A stretch of DNA of 64,000 bases from Pseudobutyrivibrio sp. UBA3626 (GTDB taxonomy: Bacteria; Bacillota; Clostridia; Lachnospirales; Lachnospiraceae): positions 70,634 through 134,633 of the forward strand of contig DFLF01000002.1 of the NCBI GenBank assembly GCA_002373675.1, given 5' to 3'. Position 1 is the first letter of the stretch; each line of letters opens with the position of its first letter. Under the pieces are notes generated by a model that saw only the letters and a list, made by a program, of their open reading frames with translations, searched no databases and had not been told where the DNA came from. Positions 53,919 through 62,585 of this stretch are shown here, one piece after another. The position numbers and the translations under genes are program-made.

Positions 53919-54440
53919 ATGATAAATGGTATTGGTTTTGATTTCGGTAGTTCCTTTTCAGGTTCTGGGTTTGGAAGTACAATAGGAATAGAAGATGAGT
54001 CTTTAGGAGTAGGCTTTGGAGTGGAAGGCGCTAGAGCGTCAAACGGGGTACAGGAAGAAGATAAGGCTAATCCTAAGGGAGAATGTCAGACGTGCAAGAA
54101 TCGTAAATATCAGGATGGATCTGATGAGATGGTGTCTTTTAAGTCTGCAACCCATATATCACCACAGGCAGCGGGAGCAGCAGTACGTGGGCATGAAGGA
54201 GAACATGTATCCAATGCATATAAGAAGGCGTTTCAGGAAGGCGGTAAAGTAGTTTCCGTAGGTGTATCAATTCATACTGCAGTCTGTCCTGAGTGTGGAA
54301 GGACATATGTATCAGGTGGAACAACCCACTCTGTTATTTCAACGCCGGTTAATGAGGATAAAGCCAATCCTTATACTAAGAATAAGAATGCAATTTCTAA
54401 AGCTAATTCCCCGGGATTAGTTATGGATTTTGGAGTATAA
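53919..54440 (+). CDS. Small protein with HExxH and two CxxC pairs (putative metallopeptidase, SprA-like)
   Basis: A 173-residue protein. Residues 1-35 are Gly/Ser/Phe-rich. Cys56-x2-Cys59 and Cys123-x2-Cys126 could bind zinc, and His92-Glu93-Gly-Glu-His96 is a HExxH zinc-peptidase motif inside AAVRGHEGEHVSNAYKKA. The repeat EEDKANP occurs near 46-52 and as NEDKANP near 135-141. There is no signal peptide. The region around HExxH resembles the SprA-related family, but this was not tested. The ATG at 53919 follows AAAGGAGG and is chosen over the one at 53892. Function unknown. Confidence 0.72.
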   Translation: MINGIGFDFGSSFSGSGFGSTIGIEDESLGVGFGVEGARASNGVQEEDKANPKGECQTCKNRKYQDGSDEMVSFKSATHISPQAAGAAVRGHEGEHVSNAYKKAFQEGGKVVSVGVSIHTAVCPECGRTYVSGGTTHSVISTPVNEDKANPYTKNKNAISKANSPGLVMDFGV

Positions 54441-54466
54441 ATATAATAAGAGATGGAGACTAGACA

Positions 54467-56791
54467 ATGGATATTAATCAAACAATTGCAAGTGAACTAG
54501 GTATTAGGCTAGGTCAGGTGGAGGCAACAGTTAAATTGATTGATGAAGGAAATACAATCCCTTTCATTGCCAGGTATCGTAAGGAAGTTACCGGAGCCCT
54601 TAATGATGAGGTGCTCCGGAATCTTTTTGATAGACTTACATATCTACGCAACCTAGAGGATAGAAAGAACACTTGTATCGCATCTATAGAGGAACAGGGA
54701 AAGCTTACACCAGAATTAAAGAAGCAGATAATGGAAGCAACTACTCTTGTTGTTGTAGAAGATTTGTATAGACCGTACAAGCAGAAGAGAAGAACAAGGG
54801 CTATGATTGCTAAGGAGAAAGGTCTTGAACCTCTTTCAGATATTATCTTAAAGCAGGAAGAGACAACACCAATTATTGAAATAGCAGCACAATACATTAA
54901 TGAAGAAAAAGAAGTAGATACTGCCGAGGCTGCTCTTAATGGAGCTAAGGATATTATTGCTGAAATTATAAGTGATGAAGCAGATTACAGAATATTTATT
55001 CGTGACTTAACATTTAACAAAGGCAGAATTGTCAGCGTAGCAAAAGACCCGGAGGCAAAGTCTGTATATGAAATGTATTATGATTTTGACGAACCTGTAA
55101 ATAAACTCCCGGGTCACAGAGTATTGGCTCTTAATCGTGGGGAGAAGGAGAAAATTCTCACTGTTAAGATAGAAGCCCCCGAGGAAGAGATAATAGATTA
55201 TCTTGAGAAAAAGGTTATTACTAAAGATAATCCCAATACATCTTACGTACTTACAGAAGCAATTCTAGACAGTTATAAGAGGTTAATTGCGCCAGCTATA
55301 GAGCGAGAGATTAGAAGCGAACTTACAGAGACTTCTGAGGATAGCGCAATTAAAGTTTTTGGAAAGAATCTTGTGCAACTTCTTATGCAACCACCTATTG
55401 CCAATAAGGTTGTATTGGGATGGGATCCTGCATTTAGAACAGGCTGTAAGCTTGCTGTTGTAGATGCTACAGGTAAGGTGTTAGATACAACAGTGATTTT
55501 TCCGACAGAGCCACAGAACAAGGTTGAAGAATCTAAAGCCGTACTTAAGAAGCTGATAGATAAATATAATATAGAATTAATTTCGGTTGGAAATGGTACA
55601 GCAAGTCGAGAGTCTGAAAAGATAATAGTGGATTTGATTAAAGAAATTCCTGAGAATGTACAATATGTAATTACAAATGAGGCCGGGGCGTCTGTATATT
55701 CAGCAAGTAAACTTGCAACAGAGGAGTTCCCTAATTTTGACGTGGGGCAAAGAAGTGCAACTTCTATTGCTAGAAGATTGCAAGACCCATTATCAGAACT
55801 TGTAAAGATTGATCCGAAGTCAATTGGTGTGGGACAATATCAACATGATATGAATCAGAAGAAACTTTCAGAAGCACTTTCTAATGTTGTGGAGGACTGT
55901 GTTAATAAGGTTGGTGTAGATCTTAATACTGCATCAATGTCTCTTCTTGAGTATGTATCTGGAATTAATAAGACTTTGGCAAAAAATATTGTTGAATACA
56001 GAGAGGCTAATGGTGCTTTTAAAGAGAGAAAAGAACTCCTTAATGTGTCGAAACTCGGGCCTAAAGCTTATGAACAATGTGCAGGATTTCTTCGCATAAG
56101 AGATGGAAAGAATCCTCTTGATGCAACAAGTGTGCATCCTGAGAGTTATGACGCATGTGTTAAGCTTTTAGAGAAATTAAATCATTCTCTTGATGAAATA
56201 TTAAGTGGTGGAATGTCGGGCATCTCAAAGGAGGCAAGTGATATAAATAGTCTCGCAGAGGATCTTAATATAGGTGAAATTACACTAACAGATATTATTA
56301 CAGAACTTGAGAAGCCTGGAAGGGATCCAAGAAGTGATATGCCACTACCTGTTCTTAGAAGTGATGTACTTGACATGAAAGACTTAAAGCCTGGAATGGT
56401 TCTAAAAGGTACTGTTAGAAATGTCATTGATTTTGGCGTATTTGTGGATATAGGCGTTCATCAGGATGGGCTTGTTCATATATCAGAGATATGTGATGAA
56501 TATATTAAACATCCGCTTGAAGCTGTCAGTGTTGGAGATGTGGTAGAAGTATCGGTGCTGTCTGTTGATCTCGATAAGAAACGTATTCAACTTACTATGA
56601 AGACAGGTGGAAATAATATCTCCCATAAAACTAAATCTTCTAAGAAAGACAAGCATACTGTCAATAAGCCTAATGGTAAGAGAAATGAAAGCTATAAGAG
56701 AAATAATAATTCTACAAAGAATACTAAGACAGGAAGTAAAAAAGGCTTCGTAAAAAGAAATAACTTCTTTGATGGGATTGTCATAAAATAA
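54467..56791 (+). CDS. tex: RNA-binding transcriptional accessory protein Tex
   Basis: A 774-residue protein of the Tex/Spt6-like family. Features are an N-terminal helical region (FIARYRKEVTGALNDE), a YqgF/RNase-H-like domain (GWDPAFRTGCKLAVVDATGKVLDT, about 325-430), HhH motifs (YVSGINKTLAKNIVEYREANG and LNVSKLGPKAYEQCAGFLRI), and an S1 RNA-binding domain (GMVLKGTVRNVIDFGVFVDIGVHQDGLVHISE, about 645-715). The C-terminus is a basic Lys/Asn-rich tail. It is a broadly conserved transcription/RNA factor with unclear exact role. Confidence 0.94.
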   Translation: MDINQTIASELGIRLGQVEATVKLIDEGNTIPFIARYRKEVTGALNDEVLRNLFDRLTYLRNLEDRKNTCIASIEEQGKLTPELKKQIMEATTLVVVEDLYRPYKQKRRTRAMIAKEKGLEPLSDIILKQEETTPIIEIAAQYINEEKEVDTAEAALNGAKDIIAEIISDEADYRIFIRDLTFNKGRIVSVAKDPEAKSVYEMYYDFDEPVNKLPGHRVLALNRGEKEKILTVKIEAPEEEIIDYLEKKVITKDNPNTSYVLTEAILDSYKRLIAPAIEREIRSELTETSEDSAIKVFGKNLVQLLMQPPIANKVVLGWDPAFRTGCKLAVVDATGKVLDTTVIFPTEPQNKVEESKAVLKKLIDKYNIELISVGNGTASRESEKIIVDLIKEIPENVQYVITNEAGASVYSASKLATEEFPNFDVGQRSATSIARRLQDPLSELVKIDPKSIGVGQYQHDMNQKKLSEALSNVVEDCVNKVGVDLNTASMSLLEYVSGINKTLAKNIVEYREANGAFKERKELLNVSKLGPKAYEQCAGFLRIRDGKNPLDATSVHPESYDACVKLLEKLNHSLDEILSGGMSGISKEASDINSLAEDLNIGEITLTDIITELEKPGRDPRSDMPLPVLRSDVLDMKDLKPGMVLKGTVRNVIDFGVFVDIGVHQDGLVHISEICDEYIKHPLEAVSVGDVVEVSVLSVDLDKKRIQLTMKTGGNNISHKTKSSKKDKHTVNKPNGKRNESYKRNNNSTKNTKTGSKKGFVKRNNFFDGIVIK

Positions 56792-56794
56792 TAC

Positions 56795-56823
56795 TTGACA
56801 CCTGTGGAAGTAATTAATATACT
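56795..56823 (+). promoter_or_regulatory. Promoter for the FMN-riboswitch transcript
   Basis: Consensus TTGACA (56795-56800), 17-bp spacer, TATACT (56818-56823), starting 3 bases after the tex stop. Confidence 0.85.
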
Positions 56824-56840
56824 AAAACACATAAAATAAA

Positions 56841-56975
56841 ATCTTCGGGGCAGGGTGTGATTCCCGACCGGCGGTGTTCTAATTATATTAGTAAGTCCGC
56901 GAGTGATACATAATATGTATTACATGAACTGGTGAGATTCCAGTGCCGACAGTAAAGTCTGGATGGAAGGAGATG
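56841..56975 (+). ncRNA. FMN riboswitch (RFN element)
   Basis: The conserved RFN blocks appear in order: ATCTTCGGGGCAGGGTG, GATTCCCGACCGGCGGT, AGTCCGCGAG, GGTGAGATTCCAGTGCCGAC, and AGTAAAGTCTGGATGG. It binds flavin mononucleotide and, with the terminator at 57050-57077, should stop transcription of ribU when FMN is plentiful. Confidence 0.97.
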
Positions 56976-57049
56976 CTGTTACATGGTAATGGCGAATATG
57001 CAGATTTATTAATAGATAGATTTTGCATTTTACTCTAGTAGAAACAATG

Positions 57050-57077
57050 ACCCCAGAGTTAATCTCTGGGGTTTTCT
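57050..57077 (+). terminator. Riboswitch-controlled terminator
   Basis: Perfect 9-bp stem ACCCCAGAG / CTCTGGGGT with loop TTAAT, then TTTTCTTT. It lies between the FMN aptamer and the ribU start and is the expression platform. Confidence 0.92.
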
Positions 57078-57101
57078 TTGTCTCGAAAGAAAGAAGGAGT
57101 T

Positions 57102-57761
57102 ATGGAGAGAACAATGGAACAAAAAACACAACAAAAGGGAAAAATTATTTCAACAAGGAAGCTTGCTGTTACGGGAATGCTTTCAGCAGTTGCATTCATT
57201 CTCATGTATCTTGAGATTCCGGTGCCAATTATGCCAAGCTTTGTCAAATTCGATTTTTCAGATTTGCCTGCACTGATAGGTGCATTTGCCTTAGGTCCTG
57301 TATGGGGTGTAATTATTGAGCTTGTTAAGAATTTACTTCATCTTGCTGTATCACAGTCAATGTTTATCGGAGAATTGTCTAACTTTATTCTTGGTGGAGC
57401 ATTTGTTCTGGTATCAGGTCTTATTTATCAGAGAAAAAAGACAAAGAAGAACGCTTTTGTCGCAGGTTTAATAGGTGCTCTTGCAATGGGAGTGATTAGT
57501 ATTTTCTCTAATTATTTTCTGGTATATCCTGTATATATCAAGGCTTACTTTGATGGTTCCCTTGAAACTTGCCTTGCAATGTATAATGCTATTTGCTGGG
57601 AAGTTGCAGATACAGGTGTAGGACCACATTTATTTGAAATCAAATCGCTTATGCAGGCTTTATTAATCTTTAATCTGCCATTTACATTTATCAAGGGTAT
57701 GATTTCTGTTGGGATAAGTATGCTTGTGTATAAGCCATTATCAAAGTTTATTAAAGGTTAA
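57102..57761 (+). CDS. ribU: Riboflavin ECF-transporter S component RibU
   Basis: A membrane protein of about 219 residues with six hydrophobic segments, binding riboflavin. Family features are RKLAVTGMLSAVAFILMYLEIPVP, FVKFDFSDLPALIGAFALGPVWGVIIELVKNLLH, and the C-terminal FNLPFTFIKGMISVGI. It is under an FMN riboswitch, which fixes the substrate. It has no adjacent ATPase and should use EcfA1A2T at 2-4.6 kb. The start is uncertain: ATG 57102 is only 2 bases after AAGGAG, while ATG 57114 has GGAG at better spacing. Confidence 0.94.
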   Translation: MERTMEQKTQQKGKIISTRKLAVTGMLSAVAFILMYLEIPVPIMPSFVKFDFSDLPALIGAFALGPVWGVIIELVKNLLHLAVSQSMFIGELSNFILGGAFVLVSGLIYQRKKTKKNAFVAGLIGALAMGVISIFSNYFLVYPVYIKAYFDGSLETCLAMYNAICWEVADTGVGPHLFEIKSLMQALLIFNLPFTFIKGMISVGISMLVYKPLSKFIKG

Positions 57762-57805
57762 TAAGTAGATAATTGTCTGCACTTTTATTTTACTTAATCA
57801 AATGT

Positions 57806-57811
57806 TATAAT
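57806..57811 (+). promoter_or_regulatory. Extended -10 promoter for the YcxB-like gene
   Basis: TGTTATAAT gives a TGn extension before TATAAT (57806-57811); no convincing -35. Between the AAAGGA site and the ATG lies a small hairpin (AGGCA/TGCCT). Confidence 0.5.
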
Positions 57812-57861
57812 TTCTAGGAACATAATTTAGAAAGGAAGAGGCATTTTGCCTTTGTTACATT

Positions 57862-58371
57862 ATGAACCTGAAATTTGATGTTAAAATGACGACCAAAGAT
57901 TTATACAAATACAACTTGAGAAATGCATACTCAGGGATGCAGGGGATTCTCAGTATTATTTGTGCAGCTTTGGTTGTCTTTGTTTTTATATGGAAATTCG
58001 ATTCCCTGTCTTTGGTTTATAAAGCTTTATTTATTGCTTTGGCAATAGCATTTCTTGTGTATATACCAATTGCGCTGTATCTTAGATCAAAACAGGTCAT
58101 TGCTAAGTCGGATGTTTTTAGAGAGCCACTTACATTTGTATTCTCAGATGAAGAGATTAATATCAAATCACCTGTGGCTACAGAAGAAGACGAAACTCTA
58201 CTTCCATGGGCGGACATATATAAGGTGGTGAAGACGAAATCTTTAATTCTTATTTATACAAACAGAGTGAGTGCTTATATTATCCCCCTAGAACAGATTA
58301 CTGATAAAGAAAAAGAAATAATTGATGTTTTGAAGAGTAAAGTAGAAGGCTTTAAACTTCGCGGGTTTTAG
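57862..58371 (+). CDS. YcxB-like membrane protein
   Basis: A 169-residue protein: a charged N-terminus (1-25), two hydrophobic helices (about 28-45 and 52-72), and a C-terminal beta-rich domain (PLTFVFSDEEINIKSPVATEEDETLLPWADIYKVVKTKSLILIYTN) that fits the YcxB-like family. Function unknown. The ribosome site AAAGGAAGAGG is unusually far from the ATG, separated by a small hairpin. It precedes the tsaE gene by 14 bases and may be in the same operon. Confidence 0.78.
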   Translation: MNLKFDVKMTTKDLYKYNLRNAYSGMQGILSIICAALVVFVFIWKFDSLSLVYKALFIALAIAFLVYIPIALYLRSKQVIAKSDVFREPLTFVFSDEEINIKSPVATEEDETLLPWADIYKVVKTKSLILIYTNRVSAYIIPLEQITDKEKEIIDVLKSKVEGFKLRGF

Positions 58372-58385
58372 ATTGGAAAATTAGA

Positions 58386-58823
58386 ATGATAATAGAGAGT
58401 TTTAGTGAAAATGAAACAAGAGACTTTGCTAAGAAACTAGGTGAAGAGGCTAAAGCAGGACAGGTCTATTGCCTAATAGGAGATTTGGGAGTGGGCAAGA
58501 CAGTATTTACCCAGGGCTTTGCCGAAGGCATGGGAGTAAAAGAATGGGTTAATAGTCCTACTTTTACAATAGTACAAGAGTATGAAGGCGATAAGATGCC
58601 TTTTTATCATTTTGATGTGTATAGAATAGGCGACTCTGAAGAAATGTATGAAGTGGGATTTGAAGATTATGTCTATGGAGAAGGCGTAAGTCTCATAGAA
58701 TGGGCAAATCTTATTTTGGACATTATTCCCGAAGATGCTATTAGTATTAGAATTGATAAAGACATGGATAAGGGATTTAATTATAGAAGAATTACAGTAG
58801 AAAGTCAGGTAGAACAAACATGA
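58386..58823 (+). CDS. tsaE: tRNA t6A synthesis ATPase TsaE
   Basis: A 145-residue P-loop ATPase needed with TsaB and TsaD to make N6-threonylcarbamoyladenosine at tRNA position 37. Walker A is GDLGVGKT (32-39), SPTFTIVQEYEG follows, and HFDVYRIGDSEEMYEVGFEDY and LIEWA are characteristic. Its stop overlaps the tsaB ATG (ATGA). Confidence 0.95.
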   Translation: MIIESFSENETRDFAKKLGEEAKAGQVYCLIGDLGVGKTVFTQGFAEGMGVKEWVNSPTFTIVQEYEGDKMPFYHFDVYRIGDSEEMYEVGFEDYVYGEGVSLIEWANLILDIIPEDAISIRIDKDMDKGFNYRRITVESQVEQT

Positions 58824-59566
58824 AAGTTCTTGGATTTGAAGCGTCCGGACTTGTGGCAAGTGTAGCGCTGGTAGAAGACGACATACTCCTGGGGGAGTAT
58901 ACAATTAATCATAAAAGAACTCATTCTAAGACGTTAATGCCTATGTTAGATGAGTTGAAGAAGAGATTAGAACTTGATTTGGAGTCAATTGATGCAATTG
59001 CTGTTGCGTCAGGGCCTGGTTCTTATACAGGGCTTCGCATAAGTTCATCCACAGCAAAAGGTTTGGGGATGGCACTTAACAAACCCATAGTCTCTGTCCC
59101 TACAATTGATGGATTGGCATATAATATGTGGGGTGCATCCGGCTTGGTATGTCCAATAATGGATGCTAGAAGGAAGCAGGTCTATACAGGTTTGTACAGA
59201 TTTGAAGACTCATCTATGCATACTGTTAAGCCACAAGCTGTAATGGATATTAATGAATTGTTGTCTTTTATATGTGAAATGCTAAATGATAATGATTCTC
59301 AAGTGCTATTTCTGGGGGATGGCATCAAATTATATCATGACTTAATTATTGAGAGGCTGGAGAATAAAGCTGATTTTGCACCGGCACATATCAATATGAA
59401 TAAAGCATCAAGTGTTGCGAGCCTGGGGATTGAATACCTTAGACAGGGTGAGGTTGAGAGCCCGGCATTACACCGCCCCAGATATCTTAAGCTGTCTCAG
59501 GCAGAAAGAGAAAGGCTTGATAGTGGAAAGAATATACTGGAGCCTAGCGATGGAGAATTTACATAA
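58820..59566 (+). CDS. tsaB: tRNA t6A synthesis protein TsaB
   Basis: A 248-residue ASKHA-fold protein that pairs with TsaD. It opens VLGFEASGLVASVALVEDD, and IDAIAVASGPGSYTGLRISSSTAKGLGMAL and PIMDARRKQVYTGLYRF are diagnostic. ATGA-coupled with tsaE and overlapping rimI by 17 bases. Confidence 0.94.
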   Translation: MKVLGFEASGLVASVALVEDDILLGEYTINHKRTHSKTLMPMLDELKKRLELDLESIDAIAVASGPGSYTGLRISSSTAKGLGMALNKPIVSVPTIDGLAYNMWGASGLVCPIMDARRKQVYTGLYRFEDSSMHTVKPQAVMDINELLSFICEMLNDNDSQVLFLGDGIKLYHDLIIERLENKADFAPAHINMNKASSVASLGIEYLRQGEVESPALHRPRYLKLSQAERERLDSGKNILEPSDGEFT

Positions 59567-60002
59567 TGTAAAAATGATAAATGCAACCATAGAAGATTTG
59601 GATTCCATTGTTTCCATAGAAAAAGAGTGTTTTAGTGATGCCTGGAGTAAGAATTCTTTTTACTCTTGTTTCGAAAGTCCTTTTTATAAGATGGTTGTTG
59701 CAAAAGATAATGAAGAATTAATCGGGTATGCAATTATAAAGTGTATGTATGAAGATGCGGAGCTTATAAGAGTTGCAGTCACCCATGAATATAGAAGGCA
59801 TTCGGTTGCATATAGTTTGCTGAATCGAGTGTTCGAGATTGCACGTTTTGCGAAAGCCCAGCAGGTTTTTCTTGATGTTAGAGAGTCTAATGATGCTGCG
59901 ATATCGTTATATGAGAAAATGGGATTTAGAAGATATGAGGTGACAGAAGGTTTCTACAGCGCTCCTGTTGAAGCTTCAATCAAAATGTGCATGGATTTAT
60001 AA
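59550..60002 (+). CDS. rimI: Ribosomal protein alanine N-acetyltransferase RimI
   Basis: A 150-residue GNAT acetyltransferase that uses acetyl-CoA on the N-terminus of ribosomal protein S18 in E. coli. It has IVSIEKECFSDAWSKNSFYSCFE, the acetyl-CoA site near RVAVTHEYRRHSVAYSLLNRV, and LDVRESNDAAISLYEKMGFRRYEVTEGFY. The frame is open far upstream inside tsaB, but ATG 59550 with GGAG 7 bases before is the sensible start. The P-loop is RRHSVA rather than the usual Q/RxxGxG/A, a slight deviation. tsaB-rimI-tsaD clustering is common. Confidence 0.9.
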   Translation: MENLHNVKMINATIEDLDSIVSIEKECFSDAWSKNSFYSCFESPFYKMVVAKDNEELIGYAIIKCMYEDAELIRVAVTHEYRRHSVAYSLLNRVFEIARFAKAQQVFLDVRESNDAAISLYEKMGFRRYEVTEGFYSAPVEASIKMCMDL

Positions 60003-60012
60003 GGGAGATAAT

Positions 60013-60933
60013 ATGTTAGATGTATGTTTGCTGGGGACGGCAGGTATGATGCCGTTGCCTAACAGATGGCTTACAAGTCTGCTTACAAGATACAATGGAA
60101 GCAATATATTAATTGACTGTGGTGAAGGAACGCAGATTGCTCTTAAGGAAACAGGATGGAGTCCTAATCCCATTGATGTAATTCTTTTTACACACTACCA
60201 CGCAGATCATATAAGTGGTCTTCCGGGTATGCTGCTTTCTATGGCCAATGCTGATAGAACAGAACCGGTTTTGTTAGTTGGCCCCCGTGGCCTTGAAAAG
60301 GTTGTAAAGTCTCTTCTTGTAATAGCAGGAGGATTGCCTTTTGAGTTGCATTTTCGTGAATTAAAAGAAAAGAACGAAACTATTATAATTAACGGATATA
60401 CCATTAATGCATTTAGAGTTAATCATAATGTGACTTGTTATGGATATAGCATTAGCATTTCAAGGCTTGGCAAATTCGATGCATTAAAGGCAAAAGAGTT
60501 AAATATTCCAGTTAATTATTGGAATAAATTGCAGCATGGAGAAACAGTAGTTATAGATGGGACTACATATGAGCCCCATATGGTTATGGGCCCAGAACGC
60601 AAGGGAATTAAAGTTACATATTCCACTGATTCAAGACCATGTAATGCTATTGTAGATGCAGCACAGGGTTCAGATTTGTTTATATGTGAAGGGATGTATG
60701 GAGAGAAGGAGAAGCTTCAAAGTGCCAAAGACAAGAAACATATGACATTTTATGAAGCGGCCCAGATTGCTAAGGATGCAAATGTAGAAGAGTTATGGCT
60801 TACGCATTTCAGCCCGTCACTTATGAATCCAAGACAATATATGAAAGAAGTTAGAGAGATATTCTATGATTCGCATCTTGGTAAGGATGGTAAGAAGAAG
60901 GAACTAGCATATAAGGAGGGGGAAGATGAATAA
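60013..60933 (+). CDS. rnz: Ribonuclease Z
   Basis: A 306-residue metallo-beta-lactamase-fold endonuclease that trims tRNA 3' ends. The zinc motif is His61-Tyr-His63-Ala-Asp65-His66 in THYHADHISGLPGML, preceded by ILIDCGEGTQIAL, and followed by the substrate-arm region, VTYSTDSRPC and LWLTHFSPSL. It may matter because the tRNA-Ser in this window lacks an encoded CCA. ATG 60013 has GGGAG. It overlaps the next gene by 8 bases. Confidence 0.92.
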   Translation: MLDVCLLGTAGMMPLPNRWLTSLLTRYNGSNILIDCGEGTQIALKETGWSPNPIDVILFTHYHADHISGLPGMLLSMANADRTEPVLLVGPRGLEKVVKSLLVIAGGLPFELHFRELKEKNETIIINGYTINAFRVNHNVTCYGYSISISRLGKFDALKAKELNIPVNYWNKLQHGETVVIDGTTYEPHMVMGPERKGIKVTYSTDSRPCNAIVDAAQGSDLFICEGMYGEKEKLQSAKDKKHMTFYEAAQIAKDANVEELWLTHFSPSLMNPRQYMKEVREIFYDSHLGKDGKKKELAYKEGEDE

Positions 60934-61522
60934 TAAACTTAAAATTGTTATCAGAGTGGGAATTGTATCCTTAATATGTGCTGCCCTGGTTGTAGGTTAT
61001 TTCCTGTATCTTAATCATAAGAATAGTAAGTCTGCTGAACAGGATGAACAGTTAACCGAGGCTGAGATAATTGAAACTACTGATTTTGACAAGAATTATC
61101 CAGAATCTCCGCGTGCTGTAGTGAAATGGTATAACAGAATAGCTACTGTTATATATAATAATGACCTTGGAGATGTTAAGCTAGAAGACATTGGCGATCA
61201 GGAAAGAAAACTTCTTGATGATGATTTACTAAAGCTTAATCCACAGAAGGATTTCTATAAGAGATTAGAATCAGAAATGAAAGAGAATCAAGAGAGACAA
61301 AGGAGCATAGTTTCTTCTGAAGTATGTGAAAGTTCTGATATTACTTATAAGAATGTTAATGGATATGATTGTGCTTACGTTTATTCATATTACTTTGGCA
61401 AAGAAGGTAATAATTTTACGAGGACTTATCAGAAGTTTTGCTTAAGAAAAGATAAGCAGAACAAGTGGAAGATTCTTACTTTTGAAAAGGTGCCTCAGGA
61501 AGAAACGCCTTTTTCCGTATAA
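60926..61522 (+). CDS. Membrane-anchored extracytoplasmic protein, function unknown
   Basis: A 198-residue protein with one N-terminal membrane helix (about 7-28) and a soluble outer part rich in charged residues. No lipobox is clear (the Cys lies within the helix). Visible features are ESPRAVVKWYNRIATVIYNND, an acidic middle, and three cysteines in the C-terminal half. It resembles uncharacterised Lachnospiraceae proteins found beside tsaD, but no function can be given. AAGGAGGGGG precedes the ATG inside rnz. Confidence 0.7.
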   Translation: MNNKLKIVIRVGIVSLICAALVVGYFLYLNHKNSKSAEQDEQLTEAEIIETTDFDKNYPESPRAVVKWYNRIATVIYNNDLGDVKLEDIGDQERKLLDDDLLKLNPQKDFYKRLESEMKENQERQRSIVSSEVCESSDITYKNVNGYDCAYVYSYYFGKEGNNFTRTYQKFCLRKDKQNKWKILTFEKVPQEETPFSV

Positions 61523-61553
61523 CTATGTTGAGTAATAAATGGGAAGATGTTAA

Positions 61554-62582
61554 ATGTGTAAGTTAAATGAAGATATAACTATTCTTGGAATAGAATCGTC
61601 TTGTGATGAAACGGCGGCAGCTGTTGTAAGAAATGGTAGAGAAGTAATAAGTTCAATTATTTCGACACAGGTTCCAATTCATACTTTGTATGGTGGGGTA
61701 GTGCCAGAGATTGCAAGTAGAAAACATATTGAAAGAATTAATCAGGTAATAGAACAGGCGTTAGAAGAAGCCCGGATGACATTAGACGATATAGATGCTA
61801 TTGCTGTAACAAGAGGTCCGGGGCTGGTGGGAGCCTTGCTGGTGGGGGTATCTGTTGCCAAGGCCATTAGTTATGCTAAGAATATACCACTGGTGGGTGT
61901 TCATCATATCGAGGGGCATATCTGTGCAAATTATATTGAGTACCCATCACTTGAACCTCCTTTTATGTGTCTTGTTGTGTCAGGAGGTCATACACATCTT
62001 GTAAATGTTAAAGAGTATGGAGAGTATGAAATACTTGGACGTACCAGAGACGATGCAGCGGGTGAAGCATTTGATAAAATTGGAAGAGCAATAGGTTTGG
62101 GTTATCCGGGTGGACCGAAGATTGAGGCAGCAGCCAAGTCGGGAAATCCTAATGCTGTAGAGCTTCCTAGAGCTGTTGTAAATGACAATGTATATGATTT
62201 TAGTTTTAGTGGTCTTAAGTCTGCTACTCTTAATTATCTAAACAGCGTAGAGATGAAAGGCGAAGAAGTGAATGTGCCTGACGTTGCAGCATCATTTCAA
62301 AATGCAGTCGTTGATGCACTTGTATCTCATGCTATGCTTGGATGTAAGGAATATGGGGCAAAGAGGCTTGCTATAGCTGGCGGTGTTGCAAGTAACGAAA
62401 CATTCAGAAACGCTATGAAGAAAGAATCTGACAAAAGAGGAATAGAATTCTTCTGTCCATCTAAGATTCTATGTACAGATAACGCAGCAATGATTGGCTG
62501 TGCTGGATACTACGAATATATTAATGGTAGAAGGGATGGCTTAGAGCTTGATGCAATTCCTTATCTTAAGTTGGGGGAATAG
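61554..62582 (+). CDS. tsaD: tRNA t6A transferase TsaD
   Basis: A 342-residue ASKHA-fold enzyme moving threonylcarbamoyl to A37 of tRNA. It has ITILGIESSCDETAAAVV, the metal site His118-IEG-His122 (HHIEGHICANYIE), VSGGHTHLV, DDAAGEAFDKIGRAIGLGYPGGP, FSFSGLKSA and AIAGGVASNETFR. With TsaB and TsaE it gives most of the t6A system; TsaC/Sua5 is elsewhere. The gene begins 32 bases after the anchored protein. Confidence 0.96.
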   Translation: MCKLNEDITILGIESSCDETAAAVVRNGREVISSIISTQVPIHTLYGGVVPEIASRKHIERINQVIEQALEEARMTLDDIDAIAVTRGPGLVGALLVGVSVAKAISYAKNIPLVGVHHIEGHICANYIEYPSLEPPFMCLVVSGGHTHLVNVKEYGEYEILGRTRDDAAGEAFDKIGRAIGLGYPGGPKIEAAAKSGNPNAVELPRAVVNDNVYDFSFSGLKSATLNYLNSVEMKGEEVNVPDVAASFQNAVVDALVSHAMLGCKEYGAKRLAIAGGVASNETFRNAMKKESDKRGIEFFCPSKILCTDNAAMIGCAGYYEYINGRRDGLELDAIPYLKLGE

Positions 62583-62585
62583 AGT

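Noticed and set aside
57831..57861. Small hairpin between the ribosome site and ATG of the YcxB-like gene as a regulatory thermometer
   Set aside because: Stem is only five base pairs and the wide spacing may reflect a weak start; not enough evidence.
59412..59549. Upstream extension of rimI inside tsaB
   Set aside because: Not part of the GNAT fold, no ribosome site; ATG 59550 has one.
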